Positions 46,347 through 59,393 are shown, counted from the first letter of the stretch. The stretch: 64,000 bases of DNA from Roseisolibacter agri (GCF_030159095.1 NZ_BRXS01000004.1:115673-179672); one strand, 5' to 3'. The notes: generated by a model from the letters alone, not told the origin. A program made the numbers and translations.

Positions 46347-47110
46347 CGGAACCGCTCCGCGAGCTGCGTCGCCAGGTTCACGTACGCCTGGCTCGCCGGG
46401 TCGGCCGGGTCGCGCAGCACGACCGGCTGGCCCGCCGCGAACGCGTCCGCCGTCGCCGGCGTGCGCGGCACGACGATGTCGAACACCATGTGCGCCGGCA
46501 GGTGGCGTCGCACGTACTGCGACGTGCGCTCGGCGGCGGGGTTGCCCGACTCGAACATCGTCAGCAGGATGCCGTCGAGCGTCAGCTCCTCGTTCACGCG
46601 CACGACGTCCTGGATGCCGCGCAGGATCTGCGGCGTCGTCTGCAGCGCCAGCGGCTCCGCCTGCAGCGGCACGATGACGTGCTGGCTCGCCTCCAGCGCG
46701 CGCCGCGTGATGGAGCCGAGCCCCGGCGGCGTGTCGACGATGACGACGTGGCACCGCTCGCGCGCCGTCTGCAGCAGGTCCTTCAGGATCGCCGTCTCGG
46801 CCACCAGCTGCTGGTAGTGCGCGTGCTCGGCCTCGTCGCTCACCGTGCCGGCGAGGATCACGCGCAGCCAGGGCAGGGCGGTCGGGAGGATGACCTCGCG
46901 CAGCGCGCGCTCGCCGTTCAGGTAGTCGGCGAAGCCCCACGACTCGTGGCCACGGCGCAGCCCGACGCCGTAGCGGACGGAGCCCTGCGGGTCGGTGTCG
47001 ACGAGCAGGGTCTTCAGGCCGCGGCGGGCGAAGGCGGCGGCGAGGTTGACCGCCGTCGTCGTCTTGCCGACTCCGCCCTTCTGGCTGACGATGGAGAGGA
47101 CGTGTCCCAC
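46343..47110 (-). CDS. ParA/Soj-family ATPase
   Basis: 255 residues. Deviant Walker [10 protein letters not shown] with the signature lysine K11 and P-loop K16; Walker A' DTDPQGSV; Walker [12 protein letters not shown]. These ATPases position chromosomes, plasmids or large protein assemblies on the nucleoid or membrane. No parB or parS-like gene is adjacent; the partner genes are a TPR protein and a lipoprotein, so it is an orphan ParA. GTG 47110 gives [16 protein letters not shown], the usual spacing. Confidence 0.9.
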   Translation of the reverse strand: MGHVLSIVSQKGGVGKTTTAVNLAAAFARRGLKTLLVDTDPQGSVRYGVGLRRGHESWGFADYLNGERALREVILPTALPWLRVILAGTVSDEAEHAHYQQLVAETAILKDLLQTARERCHVVIVDTPPGLGSITRRALEASQHVIVPLQAEPLALQTTPQILRGIQDVVRVNEELTLDGILLTMFESGNPAAERTSQYVRRHLPAHMVFDIVVPRTPATADAFAAGQPVVLRDPADPASQAYVNLATQLAERFR

Positions 47111-47127
47111 GCGCGGGGCCCGGTCGC

Positions 47128-47640
47128 TCAGCCGCGCCCGCCCGGCGCGGTCGGACCGGAGGCGCCGGGCGGCACGTCGGTGCCGACGGACGCGTCCGCG
47201 CCGCCGTCCAGGCCACCCGGCGAGCGCATCGCCTCCAGCGTCTGCTGCGCGTGGCGCACCCAGCGCTCGGCGTCGGGGGAGTGGGGCGGCCGCGCGAGGA
47301 AGGCCTGCAGGTGCTCCGCCGCGCCCTCGTGGTCGCCCCGCTTCAGCAGCAGGAAGGCGAGCCCGTAGTGCGCGCCGCCGAGGCCGGGATCCAGCTCGAG
47401 CGCGCGCCGGTAGCAGCGGATGGCCTCCTCCAGCTGGCCGAGCCGGCTGAAGGCGATCGCCATGTTCTGGAGGACGCGCTGGTCGTTCGGGCGGTCGCGG
47501 AGCGCCAGCCGGTACGACGTCAGCGCCGCGTCGTAGTCGCCCTGCCGTTCGAGGGCGAGCGCCTCGCTCAGGTAGTCGACGCGACCGGCCTTGGACTCGC
47601 TCTCGGACTTGCCGCCCGTGAGGCGGCTCCACCAGGACAT
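47128..47640 (-). CDS. TPR protein preceding parA
   Basis: 170 residues. Three tetratricopeptide repeats between about 20 and 135: [20 protein letters not shown], then [20 protein letters not shown] and [20 protein letters not shown]. The N-terminus [17 protein letters not shown] looks cytoplasmic, and the tail is Gly/Pro-rich. Probably a scaffold for the ParA ATPase encoded 17 nt downstream. ATG 47640, with a TTGTAG/TAGCTT promoter upstream. Confidence 0.85.
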   Translation of the reverse strand: MSWWSRLTGGKSESESKAGRVDYLSEALALERQGDYDAALTSYRLALRDRPNDQRVLQNMAIAFSRLGQLEEAIRCYRRALELDPGLGGAHYGLAFLLLKRGDHEGAAEHLQAFLARPPHSPDAERWVRHAQQTLEAMRSPGGLDGGADASVGTDVPPGASGPTAPGGRG

Positions 47641-47711
47641 GCGATCGGGGCGGGCTGGATGCGGGCCAACCGGCGCGAGGCGCGGGTCGCGGGACGCGGG
47701 CTGGGAGGGGC

Positions 47712-47740
47712 AAGCTATCCGGGCGGCGGAACGCCTACAA
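47712..47740 (-). promoter_or_regulatory. Promoter of the TPR-parA operon: TTGTAG - 17 nt - TAGCTT
   Basis: -35 TTGTAG at 47740-47735 and -10 TAGCTT at 47717-47712 on the minus strand, 17 nt apart; start codon 71 nt downstream of the -10. Confidence 0.5.
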
Positions 47741-47825
47741 GCCGCGCACGGCCGCACGGGGTGACGGCGCGCACCCGCACGCGTACGCACGCTGTGGGCG
47801 TGCTGGCGGCCTCCGTCGCCGCGGC

Positions 47826-47831
47826 TAGCTT
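47826..47831 (+). promoter_or_regulatory. Putative -10 element of the phosphoribosyltransferase gene (TAGCTT)
   Basis: Reads CGGCTAGCTTCC in the divergent gap, 91 nt before the ATG at 47923. Confidence 0.4.
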
Positions 47832-47922
47832 CCTGCGCTGGCGTCCGGCGCCGCAGCGGGACGTCCGCCGCGCAGGTTTCTGACGGTCCTCGACGGTCCT
47901 CGACCCCTCGCCGACACCGCCC

Positions 47923-48444
47923 ATGTCCCCGCGTCAGTACGCCCTCGACCCGGCCAAGGGGCTGCTCGTCGTCGAGTGGCCGCTCTTCGGTGAGCTCTCG
48001 CGCGCGCTCGCGCTGAAGGTGGCGCGCGCCTACGACCCGGAGATCGTCGTCGGCGTCGCGACGGCCGGCGTCGTGCCCGGCGCGGTGATCGCCGCGATCC
48101 TCGACCGCCCGTTCGCCGCGATCACGGTGAGCCGCCGCTTCCGCGCCGAGACGGTGCGCGAGACGCCCGCGGTCATCGGGGCGGCGCCGCAGGACGTGCG
48201 CGGCCGGCGCGTGCTGGTGGTGGACGAGACGTGCGACTCCGGCGACACGCTGCGCCTCGCGCGGAGCGCGATCGTCAACGCCGGCGCGCACACGGTGCGC
48301 ACGGCGGTCGGCTTCAAGACGGGCAGCTACGAGCCCGACTTCCACGCCCTCGCCACCGAGAGCGGCATCGTGCTGCCGTGGGACCGCGAGGTGCTGGTGG
48401 GCGGCGAGCTGCTGCCGAATCCGACGTACGCGGGGCGTATCTGA
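47923..48444 (+). CDS. Purine-type phosphoribosyltransferase
   Basis: 173 residues, type I PRTase fold. The PRPP loop is VLVVDETCDSGDTL and the flexible region follows VATAGVVPGAVIAAILDRP. The short N-terminus and the end LLPNPTYAGRI fit the xanthine/hypoxanthine (Gpt-like) group better than the orotate or pyrimidine enzymes. It would salvage a purine base with PRPP. The specificity cannot be read from the sequence. ATG 47923; the stop borders palindrome E. Confidence 0.85.
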   Translation: MSPRQYALDPAKGLLVVEWPLFGELSRALALKVARAYDPEIVVGVATAGVVPGAVIAAILDRPFAAITVSRRFRAETVRETPAVIGAAPQDVRGRRVLVVDETCDSGDTLRLARSAIVNAGAHTVRTAVGFKTGSYEPDFHALATESGIVLPWDREVLVGGELLPNPTYAGRI

Positions 48445-48730
48445 ACGCTGCGTGTTTCGTGCTGCGTGCTGCGTGTGGCTCCGTGCCCCCGGCGGCCGAC
48501 GTCGCACCGAGCCTACACCAACTTCTCGGGGAGGATACGGATCCTTCGGATGAGCCGGATCACGCGGATCGCTCCGCGTGGCGGCGACGTCCGATGCGCC
48601 GGTGCGGAGCGATCCGGGGCATCCGTCTCATCCGGAGCATCCGTATCCTCACCAACAGGCGAAAGGATCCGGCGCACCGGCGCGTGCCGAGCGGCCGGAC
48701 ACGCAGCACGCAGCACGCAGCACGCAGCGG
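48445..48730. repeat. Palindromic element E (7-nt and 9-nt units)
   Basis: Spans exactly from the stop at 48442-48444 to the convergent stop at 48731-48733. Outer arms 48446-48475 and 48700-48729 are 28/30 complementary; the right arm has four ACGCAGC units in a row. Inner arms 48531-48577 and 48604-48650 pair over most of 47 bp and consist of 9-nt units beginning GGAT (left) or ending ATCC (right). The sequence differs from elements A-D but the architecture is the same. Confidence 0.8.
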
Positions 48731-52879
<4,149 letters not shown>

Positions 52880-53124
52880 GAGTCCCTCGACGGGGCGGGC
52901 GGGCGGTGAAATCGGGGCGGGTGGAAACGGGCCGGAAAGATGCACGATCGAACGCCCGGGGGCGCGCCTCGTCGGACGGGCCGCCTGGACGACGCAGCAC
53001 CCCCCGCGCCAGCCGAGCCCTCCCGCGACGACTGCCCGAGCCGACGGTACGCGTCGACCGGGCACAGCGCTGACGCATGAGCACGGCAATTTCCTTACCA
53101 CGACCGATCCAGGAGTCCTTCCCG

Positions 53125-53787
53125 ATGGCCAACCGCTCCAGCTCCTCCGGCGCCCGCGCGCCCGGGGCGACCTCCCGATCCGCCGTCCGCCCCACGCCGC
53201 GCACCACGGGGGCCTCCGCCGGCACGTCCGGGCCCCGCGCGGCCGGCGGGAGCCCGCGCTTCGAGTCCGCGACCGCGCGCGCCGCCGTCGTCGCCGGCCG
53301 GCTGAGCGCCCTGCCGCGCCTCGCCGCCGCCCGGGCGCGCGACGTCGGCGAGGGCGTCCGCGGCGGGGTGCAGGGCGTGCGCGACGGCGTGCGGGACGGG
53401 GTGCACAGCGTCCGCGAGCGCCTCGCCGCCCGCCGGAGCACCAACCGTGAGGAGGGCGAGGGCGGCAGCGGCACCGACTGGCGCCGCGTCGGGGCGTTCG
53501 GCGCCGGCCTGGCGATCGGCGCCCTCCTCGGCGCCGGCACCGCGCTGCTGATGGCGCCCACCAGCGGCTTCGAGACGCGCGTCCGCCTCGCGCGCGGCGC
53601 CCGCCGCGCCGGCACGCGCGTCGCCGACCGCTTCGACGACTGGAGCGACGCGATGCGCCAGACGGCCCATGCCGGCCGCACGACGATCGAGCGCAAGCTC
53701 ACGCGAGGGCGCTGGGCGGCCGAGGACGCGTGGGAGGCCCGGCGCCGCGAGGCGCGGGAGCGCGCGCGGGCCCGGATGTACGGGTGA
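53125..53787 (+). CDS. YtxH-domain protein
   Basis: 220 residues from ATG 53125, with AGGAG 9 nt upstream (53111-53115); the in-frame ATG at 53077 has no such site. The N-terminal 110 residues are Arg/Ser/Gly-rich and disordered, with a repeated GVRDGV-type segment. The YtxH part is VGAFGAGLAIGALLGAGTAL-LMAPTSGFETR, a glycine-zipper membrane segment followed by the family APxSGxETR motif. A basic amphipathic tail ends the chain. Probably a membrane-associated stress protein. Confidence 0.75.
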   Translation: MANRSSSSGARAPGATSRSAVRPTPRTTGASAGTSGPRAAGGSPRFESATARAAVVAGRLSALPRLAAARARDVGEGVRGGVQGVRDGVRDGVHSVRERLAARRSTNREEGEGGSGTDWRRVGAFGAGLAIGALLGAGTALLMAPTSGFETRVRLARGARRAGTRVADRFDDWSDAMRQTAHAGRTTIERKLTRGRWAAEDAWEARRREARERARARMYG

Positions 53788-53810
53788 GCCGATTCAGACT
53801 CCAGAAATGC

Positions 53811-53948
53811 CAACTGCTCTGCAAGGATAAGATCTGACAAGGTCGGATAACGACGGATGGCTCCGTGGGGCGGCGAGGGATCTCGCACTCCACCGGAGCC
53901 ATCCGTCGTTATCAGATCTGTTCAGATTTCATCCTTGCCGCTGTTGGT
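53811..53948. repeat. Palindromic element F
   Basis: Between convergent genes. Innermost 20 bp are perfect (53846-53865 with 53894-53913, GATAACGACGGATGGCTCCG in the left arm). The pairing continues outward imperfectly to CAAGGAT/ATCCTTG and CCAAC/GTTGG. It shares the 9-nt GGAT/ATCC rhythm with element E. AT content is higher than in the surroundings. Confidence 0.75.
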
Positions 53949-53966
53949 CCTTCGGGCCCGGCACGA

Positions 53967-54758
53967 TCAGAGCCGCTTCTGCAGCGCCTCCGCCAGCCGC
54001 TTGTACCGCGCGTCGTTCAGCTCCGTCGCCGGCGCCTTCAGGATGAACTCCACCTGCTCGCGCGCCTTCGCGGTGTTCTTGCGGTCCGCGTAGACCTCCG
54101 CCAGGTCGATGCGGTGCACGAGGCGGTTCGGCTCCGCCGCGACCGCCTGCTCCAGGTAGCGCTGCGCGTCGTTCCAGTTCGCGGAGTCGAAGACCTTCCC
54201 GCCCAGGAAGTTCTTCGCCATGAAGCGCGTCACGCCGCTGAGGCGCATGATCTCCGCGTTCCACATCCCCATCACGTGCAGCGCGCCGGGGTGCTTCGGG
54301 TCGAGCTTCAGCGCCTCCATGGCGTGCGTGCGCACGTCGCCCGCGTACTTCACCCGCTCGCGCGAGCCGAGCGTCTGCGCGGTGCGCCCCAGCGCGCGCG
54401 CGAGCGCGAAGTGGCCCTCGGCGTCGCCGGGCCGCGCCTCGACGGCGCGGCGCGCGTACTGCTCGCCGCTCTTGTACAGCGCCGTGCGGCGCGCGGCATC
54501 CGGGCTCGCCTCGCCGGCGTCGATCGCCGTCCCCGACGCCTTCACCAGCGCGTCGTAGCTGCGCGCCTCGGCCGCGAGGGCGGCCTCGTAGTGCTTCAGC
54601 GCCGACGCCGGATTGCTGGCGCGCTCGCGGTCGCCCATCGCCACGTGCTCCGCGGCGGGTGCCTGCGAAGCGGGCAGCTGGGCACGCGCGGAGGGGGCGG
54701 CCACGGCGAGACCCGCGACGGCCAGCGTCGCGGCGGCGGCCAGAGAACGAAACGTCAT
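53967..54758 (-). CDS. Secreted TPR-like protein
   Basis: 263 residues from ATG 54758, with a signal peptide (LAAAATLAVAGLAVAAPSARAQ). Helical repeats follow: ASALKHYEAALAAEARSYDALV, then AEGHFALARALG, MEALKLDPKHPGALHVMGMWN and LEQAVAAEPNRLVHRIDLAEVY. The layout matches periplasmic tetratricopeptide proteins like the regulator of microtubule dynamics (RMD) family. Partner unknown. Convergent with the YtxH gene across palindrome F. Confidence 0.82.
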   Translation of the reverse strand: MTFRSLAAAATLAVAGLAVAAPSARAQLPASQAPAAEHVAMGDRERASNPASALKHYEAALAAEARSYDALVKASGTAIDAGEASPDAARRTALYKSGEQYARRAVEARPGDAEGHFALARALGRTAQTLGSRERVKYAGDVRTHAMEALKLDPKHPGALHVMGMWNAEIMRLSGVTRFMAKNFLGGKVFDSANWNDAQRYLEQAVAAEPNRLVHRIDLAEVYADRKNTAKAREQVEFILKAPATELNDARYKRLAEALQKRL

Positions 54759-54785
54759 GATGCTGCTGCTCCAGTCAGGCGGTGG

Positions 54786-54791
54786 TAACTT
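54786..54791 (+). promoter_or_regulatory. Putative -10 element of deoA (TAACTT)
   Basis: Reads GGTAACTTGCGG in the 71-nt divergent gap, 38 nt before the ATG at 54830. Confidence 0.35.
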
Positions 54792-54829
54792 GCGGCCGGT
54801 CTCATCAACGGTACCCCGCAACCCGAGCA

Positions 54830-56173
54830 ATGATCGTACTCCCCCTCATCGAGCGGAAGCGCGACGGCGGCCGCATCACGCCCGACGAGTGGCGCGCGCT
54901 CGCCGACGCGTACGCCGCCGGCGCGGTGCCCGACTACCAGATGGCCGCGCTGCTGATGGCCATCTATTTCCGCGGGCTCGATCGCGCGGAGACGGGCGCG
55001 CTGACGGACGCGATGCTGCGCAGCGGCGCCACGCTGCGCCTCGACCACCTGCGCGTCGGCCGCGTCGACAAGCACTCCACGGGCGGCGTCGGCGACAAGG
55101 TCTCGCTGATCCTCGCGCCGCTCGTCGCGTCGCTCGGCGTCGCGGTGCCGATGATGTCGGGGCGCGGGCTCGGACACACCGGCGGCACGCTCGACAAGCT
55201 GGAGGCGATCCCCGGCTTCCGCACCGACCTCTCGCTCGCCGACGCGGCGCGGCAGGTCGAGGCGCTGGGCTGCGCGCTGATCGGGCAGACGGGCGAGATC
55301 GCGCCGGCGGATCGCAAGATGTACGCGCTGCGCGACGTCACCGGCACCGTCGAGGCGATCCCGCTCATCTCCGCCAGCATCATGAGCAAGAAGCTCGCGG
55401 AGGGGCTCACGGGCCTCGTGCTCGACGTGAAGCGCGGCTCGGGCGCGTTCCTCCCGGAGCTGGAGCGCGGCCTCGAGCTCGCGCGCACGATGATCGCGCT
55501 CGGCGCGGACCACGGCTGTCCCACCGTCGCGCTCATCACCGCGATGGACCGGCCGCTCGGCCGCGCGTGCGGCAACGCGCTGGAGGTCGAGGAGTCGGTG
55601 CTCGCGCTGCGCGGCGAGGGCCCGGACGACCTCATGGCCGTGACGTACGCGCTCGGCGCGGAGATGCTGCTGCTGGGCGGCGCGAGCGCGACGCGCGCGG
55701 AGGCGCACGCCGCGATGCGTGCCGCCATCGCCGACGGACGCGCGGCGCGCAAGCTCGAGGAGATCATCGAGGCGCAGGGCGGGAACCCCGGCGTGGTCGC
55801 GGACCCCGCGGTGCTGCCGCAGGCCCCGCACACGGCGGTGTGGCGCGCGCCGCGCGGCGGCGTCGTCGCGCAGGTCGAGCCGCGCGCGATCGGGAAGGGG
55901 ATCATCGCGCTCGGCGGTGGGCGCCGCACGGTCGCGGATCGCGTGGACCCGGCCGTCGGCTTCGTGATCACCGCGCGCCCGGGCCACGCGGTGGCCGCGG
56001 GCGAGCCGCTGGCCACGATCCACGCGCGCGACGCCGCGGGGCTGGAGGCGGGGCGTCAGGCGCTGGAGGCGGCCGTCCGCATCGCCGACGAGGCGCCGGC
56101 GCCGCTCCCGCTCGTGTCGCACCGCGTCTCCGCGGCGGGAGTCGAGGAGCTCGCCGGCGGCGCGGCGGCCTGA
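54830..56173 (+). CDS. deoA: Pyrimidine-nucleoside / thymidine phosphorylase
   Basis: 447 residues. Phosphorolyses thymidine or uridine to the base and sugar-1-phosphate. Family signature SGRGLGHTGGTLDKLEAIPGF, phosphate-binding KHSTGGVGDK, and VKRGSGAFLP. The C-terminal PYNP domain (RAIGKGIIALGGGRRTVAD, PAVGFVITARPG) is complete. Start ATG 54830 gives MIVLPLIERKRDG, close to the family start. The Pdp/PYNP group, which accepts uridine as well, is as likely as strict DeoA. Confidence 0.93.
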   Translation: MIVLPLIERKRDGGRITPDEWRALADAYAAGAVPDYQMAALLMAIYFRGLDRAETGALTDAMLRSGATLRLDHLRVGRVDKHSTGGVGDKVSLILAPLVASLGVAVPMMSGRGLGHTGGTLDKLEAIPGFRTDLSLADAARQVEALGCALIGQTGEIAPADRKMYALRDVTGTVEAIPLISASIMSKKLAEGLTGLVLDVKRGSGAFLPELERGLELARTMIALGADHGCPTVALITAMDRPLGRACGNALEVEESVLALRGEGPDDLMAVTYALGAEMLLLGGASATRAEAHAAMRAAIADGRAARKLEEIIEAQGGNPGVVADPAVLPQAPHTAVWRAPRGGVVAQVEPRAIGKGIIALGGGRRTVADRVDPAVGFVITARPGHAVAAGEPLATIHARDAAGLEAGRQALEAAVRIADEAPAPLPLVSHRVSAAGVEELAGGAAA

Positions 56174-56282
56174 CCGCGCGAAGGCGGCGGCGCCGGTTCG
56201 CTCCTTGCCATCCGCGCGGGCGGTGCCGGCGCGTCCCGGTTCGGCGCGCTGATCCGGACGTCCCTTCTCCCGCTCCGCTCCA

Positions 56283-56717
56283 ATGGCCGACAAGATCACG
56301 AAGGACCAGCTCATCGCGCTGCTCAACGAGGACCTCGCGCGCGAGTACCAGGCGGTCATCACCTACCGCACCTACGCGAGCGCCGTCCCGGGCCGCTTCC
56401 GTCAGGAGCTGCGCGAGTTCTTCACGGCCGAGATCACCGACGAGCTGGGACACGCGCAGATCCTCGCCGACAAGATCGTGCACATGGGCGGCAGGCCCGA
56501 GACGGTGCCGGCGAAGGTGAAGTACACGGAGGACCCGAAGGAGATGCTGCAGAACGCGCTCGCGGACGAGACGGAGACGGTCGAGCGCTACGTGCAGCGG
56601 CGCGAGCAGGCCGAGGCGTGCGGCGAGTACGGGCTGGCGGTGGACTTCGACGACCTGATCGCCGACGAGACCCGCCACCGCGACGAGCTGCGGATGATGC
56701 TCAAGCGCTGGGACTGA
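56283..56717 (+). CDS. Ferritin-like (bacterioferritin-type) protein
   Basis: 144 residues, four-helix bundle. Di-iron ligands are visible as E in LAREYQAVITYRTY, E-x2-H in EITDELGHAQIL, E in LADETETVERYVQR and E-x2-H in DETRHRDEL. The layout is that of bacterioferritin or a DUF2202/rubrerythrin-like diiron protein without rubredoxin. A methionine for heme, as in Bfr, is not obvious, so iron storage or peroxide defence is possible. ATG 56283. Confidence 0.85.
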   Translation: MADKITKDQLIALLNEDLAREYQAVITYRTYASAVPGRFRQELREFFTAEITDELGHAQILADKIVHMGGRPETVPAKVKYTEDPKEMLQNALADETETVERYVQRREQAEACGEYGLAVDFDDLIADETRHRDELRMMLKRWD

Positions 56718-56869
56718 TCGGCGCGTCCCACCGCGTGACGGCCGCACCCGTGGCGCGGCGGCGGCGGCCCGGTCAGATTTCGCGCGCCGCGCCACGCGCT
56801 CTCCTGGCCGCCGGGTCGTCCGGCGGCCGCGTCGCCCACTCGCACTTCCGCATCGAGGTCCGTCGTCGC

Positions 56870-57145
56870 ATGCCGTCTCCGCGTCTCGCTCCGAAGGTGG
56901 CCCGCCTGCTCTCCCTCCAGATGCTGGTGGTGATCGCGGGGCTCATCGCCGTCTACGCCCTCGTGCTGTGGGGCACGCGGCCGCAGCATCCGGGGCAGAC
57001 CGGCGGGATCGACACGATCCACTCGCTCATCACGCGCATCGCGTTCACGGGCGTGTTCGTCGCGCTGGGCTACATCCACTTCAACTTCGGGCGGCAGCTG
57101 CGCAGCGAGGCGAAGGGCGTGCGCCGCGGCGTGGAGTCGTGGTGA
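56870..57145 (+). CDS. Small two-helix membrane protein
   Basis: 91 residues. Helix 1 is LQMLVVIAGLIAVYALVLWG, helix 2 is TRIAFTGVFVALGYIHFNFG, joined by a polar loop. The end is basic (GRQLRSEAKGVRRGVESW). ATG 56870. I do not recognise a family. It sits alone after the ferritin-like gene, with a 152-nt gap on its left. Confidence 0.65.
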   Translation: MPSPRLAPKVARLLSLQMLVVIAGLIAVYALVLWGTRPQHPGQTGGIDTIHSLITRIAFTGVFVALGYIHFNFGRQLRSEAKGVRRGVESW

Positions 57146-57365
57146 GCTGACGCGCACGGCGCGACGTGGCGACTCCGTGACGGGTCGCTGACACGGGGCG
57201 GACGTTCTTCGGGACGTTCGCCCCGTAGTGTGTGCATCGAGGCGTGCTTCGAGGTGTGCTTCGAGGTCGGGCGGGCAAACCATCCGGAGGGATGCCGTGT
57301 CAGACCTGGTGCGGGCGCTCCGGCCCCGCCTCGCCGTCCGCCGCCGTCCGTCGTGAGAGGGAGCC

Positions 57366-57986
57366 ATGTTGTACGCCGCCAGCGACATCGCCGACACCAC
57401 CACCTTCGTGAGCGCCGCCTCGCCCGTGCTGGCGTCGCGCGTCTCCGGTGGCGCGCGCGTCGACGTCGCGCAGCGCCTGCGCGCCTCGCGCGAGCGGCTG
57501 CGTGAGGTCGTGCGTGGCGTCGCGCCGGCCGCGTGGGCCGCGCGCCCCGATGCCGGCCGGTGGACCGCGTGCGAGATCCTCGAGCACCTCGCGCTGACCG
57601 AGTGGTCGGTCGTCGAGTTCGTGCGCGGCACGCTGCTCACCTGGCCGCGCGCCGGCACGCCGCCCACGCGCACGCCCGACGCCGAGGTGCTGCGCGCGGC
57701 CGCCGACCGCACGGTGCGCCTCGAGGCGCCCGAGCGCCTGCAGCCCCTCGGTCGCTCGATCCGGCCGGGCGTGGTGTGCGCCAGCATCGAGGCGGCGCGC
57801 GACGAGGCGATCGCGCTCGCGACGACGTCCGCCGAGGCGCTGCGCGGCCGCTTCGCGCCGCACCCGCACTTCGGCATGCTGGACGGGGCCCAGTGGCTGC
57901 TCTTCCTGGCCGGCCACACCGAGCGGCACGCGGCGCAGCTCCAGGCGATGGTCGCGGGGCGCCGGGGGGCGTCGATCGCGGCCTGA
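57366..57986 (+). CDS. DinB/YfiT-family metal-binding protein
   Basis: 206 residues. Four-helix DinB fold with the three-histidine site: H74 in EILEHLALTE and H184, H188 in GHTERHAAQL. Family members are thiol-S-transferases or metal-dependent hydrolases, often of unknown substrate. The start ATG 57366 is preceded by GAGGGAG. The N-terminal 30 residues are not conserved. Followed by a clear hairpin. Confidence 0.83.
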   Translation: MLYAASDIADTTTFVSAASPVLASRVSGGARVDVAQRLRASRERLREVVRGVAPAAWAARPDAGRWTACEILEHLALTEWSVVEFVRGTLLTWPRAGTPPTRTPDAEVLRAAADRTVRLEAPERLQPLGRSIRPGVVCASIEAARDEAIALATTSAEALRGRFAPHPHFGMLDGAQWLLFLAGHTERHAAQLQAMVAGRRGASIAA

Positions 57987-58013
57987 GCGCGGGTCCCGAA
58001 GGGGGAGGGAAGG

Positions 58014-58044
58014 AGGGGCCGTTCCGCACCGCGGGACGGCCCCT
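58014..58044. terminator. Hairpin after the DinB gene
   Basis: Arms 58014-58025 and 58033-58044 pair over 12 bp with one G-U, loop gcaccgc. It begins 28 nt after the stop codon, ahead of the M15 peptidase gene. Confidence 0.65.
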
Positions 58045-58172
58045 CTCGCATGCGCCCACCGGCCGACGCCGCCTGCCCGGGCACGACGGCGGGCACGGTT
58101 CGCGCAACCGTCCGCGCCGTCGCGCCACTCGCCGCCATCGGCCGGGCGCCCCGCCAGAGGAGGAGCCACCGG

Positions 58173-59393
58173 GTGCAGCATCGCGGATCCACGTCTGCCA
58201 GCGCCGCCACGGCGGCCACCCCGACCGACCTTCCCCACCTGCTCGCGCACGCCACCGAGGAGTTCGCGACGCTCGTCGAGCGCGCGCTCCAGCTGCCGGA
58301 GCCGGCGGACAGCTGGTGGCACCGCCCCGGCGTCTCGCCGCGCGCCGAGCGCTGGTTGGAGGTCGTGTCGTCGCTCGTCATGGGCACCCTCGCCATCGCC
58401 TGGATCTGGAGCCTGGCGGCCGAGCGCGGCGGCCGCTTCTCCCAGGGCGGCGAGGTGGAGCCCGGCCTCACCCCGACCACGCGCGCCGTGAGCGCCGCGC
58501 TGACCCGCGCCGACGCGCCGAGCACCGCGTTCCTGACCGACGCGGCGCTGGAGGCCTTCGTGCCGCTGCGGGGCGCGAGCGGCAAGGTGCGGCTGGTGCA
58601 GCAGGCGCCGGGCGACTCGCTCCCCGCCGCGCTGCCGGAGGGGGCCACCGTCAGCGTCACCGCCGCCGACACGGTGAGCGGGCTGGCGCGCCTCGCGGTG
58701 CGCGTGGGCAACGCGCTGCGCCCGGTGGCCGACCTCGACGTCGTCACGCTGACCCCGCTCTCCGAGCGCAAGGGCGGGCGGATCGGCGGCTACTTCATCG
58801 GCCGCTGGCCCACCGAGGGACGCGCCGCCTCGGGCGCCGCCGCGCGCGGCAACTACGCACCGCCGAAGGGGCTGATCGAGGTGACGCCGCAGAACCAGGA
58901 CACGCGCATCTCGGAGCACTTCCGCCTGCGCGACTTCCTGACGCACGACCAGCAGAACGTGTGGCCGAAGTATCTCGTCGTGCAGACGAAGCTGGTGGAC
59001 AAGCTGGAGCTGGTGCTGGCGGAGCTCGCGTCCCGCGGCGTGGGCACGCGCGGCGTGCACGTGATGAGCGGCTTCCGCACGCCGCAGTACAACACGGGTG
59101 GCGGCGATCCGCGCGGGCGTGCGGGGCTCAGCCGCCACATGTTCGGCGACGCGGCCGACATCTGGATCGACAACGACGGCGACGGGCGCATGGACGACCT
59201 GAACGGCGACCGCCGCATCGACATCCGCGACTCGGAGGCGCTGCGCGCGATCGTCGATCGCGTCGAGCAGGCGCATCCCGAGCTGGTGGGCGGCGTCGGC
59301 ATCTACCCGGGAAACGCGGCGCACGGCCCGTTCACCCACATCGACACCCGCGGATACCGCGCCCGCTGGACGGGCACAGGAGACGGTGGATGA
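58173..59393 (+). CDS. Membrane-anchored M15-type (DUF882-like) peptidase
   Basis: 406 residues from GTG 58173, with GAGGAGGAG 7 nt upstream. One membrane segment, WLEVVSSLVMGTLAIAWIW, about residues 62-80, so the rest should be periplasmic. The C-terminal 150 residues are an M15A/YcbK-like zinc peptidase: S320-R-H322-M-F-G325-D-A-A-D329 and H389-I-D391, with VMSGFRTPQYN before them. Typical substrates are peptidoglycan stem peptides. The insert NDGDGRMDDLNGDRRIDIRDS resembles a calcium-binding dockerin loop. It overlaps the next gene by ATGA. Confidence 0.83.
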   Translation: MQHRGSTSASAATAATPTDLPHLLAHATEEFATLVERALQLPEPADSWWHRPGVSPRAERWLEVVSSLVMGTLAIAWIWSLAAERGGRFSQGGEVEPGLTPTTRAVSAALTRADAPSTAFLTDAALEAFVPLRGASGKVRLVQQAPGDSLPAALPEGATVSVTAADTVSGLARLAVRVGNALRPVADLDVVTLTPLSERKGGRIGGYFIGRWPTEGRAASGAAARGNYAPPKGLIEVTPQNQDTRISEHFRLRDFLTHDQQNVWPKYLVVQTKLVDKLELVLAELASRGVGTRGVHVMSGFRTPQYNTGGGDPRGRAGLSRHMFGDAADIWIDNDGDGRMDDLNGDRRIDIRDSEALRAIVDRVEQAHPELVGGVGIYPGNAAHGPFTHIDTRGYRARWTGTGDGG

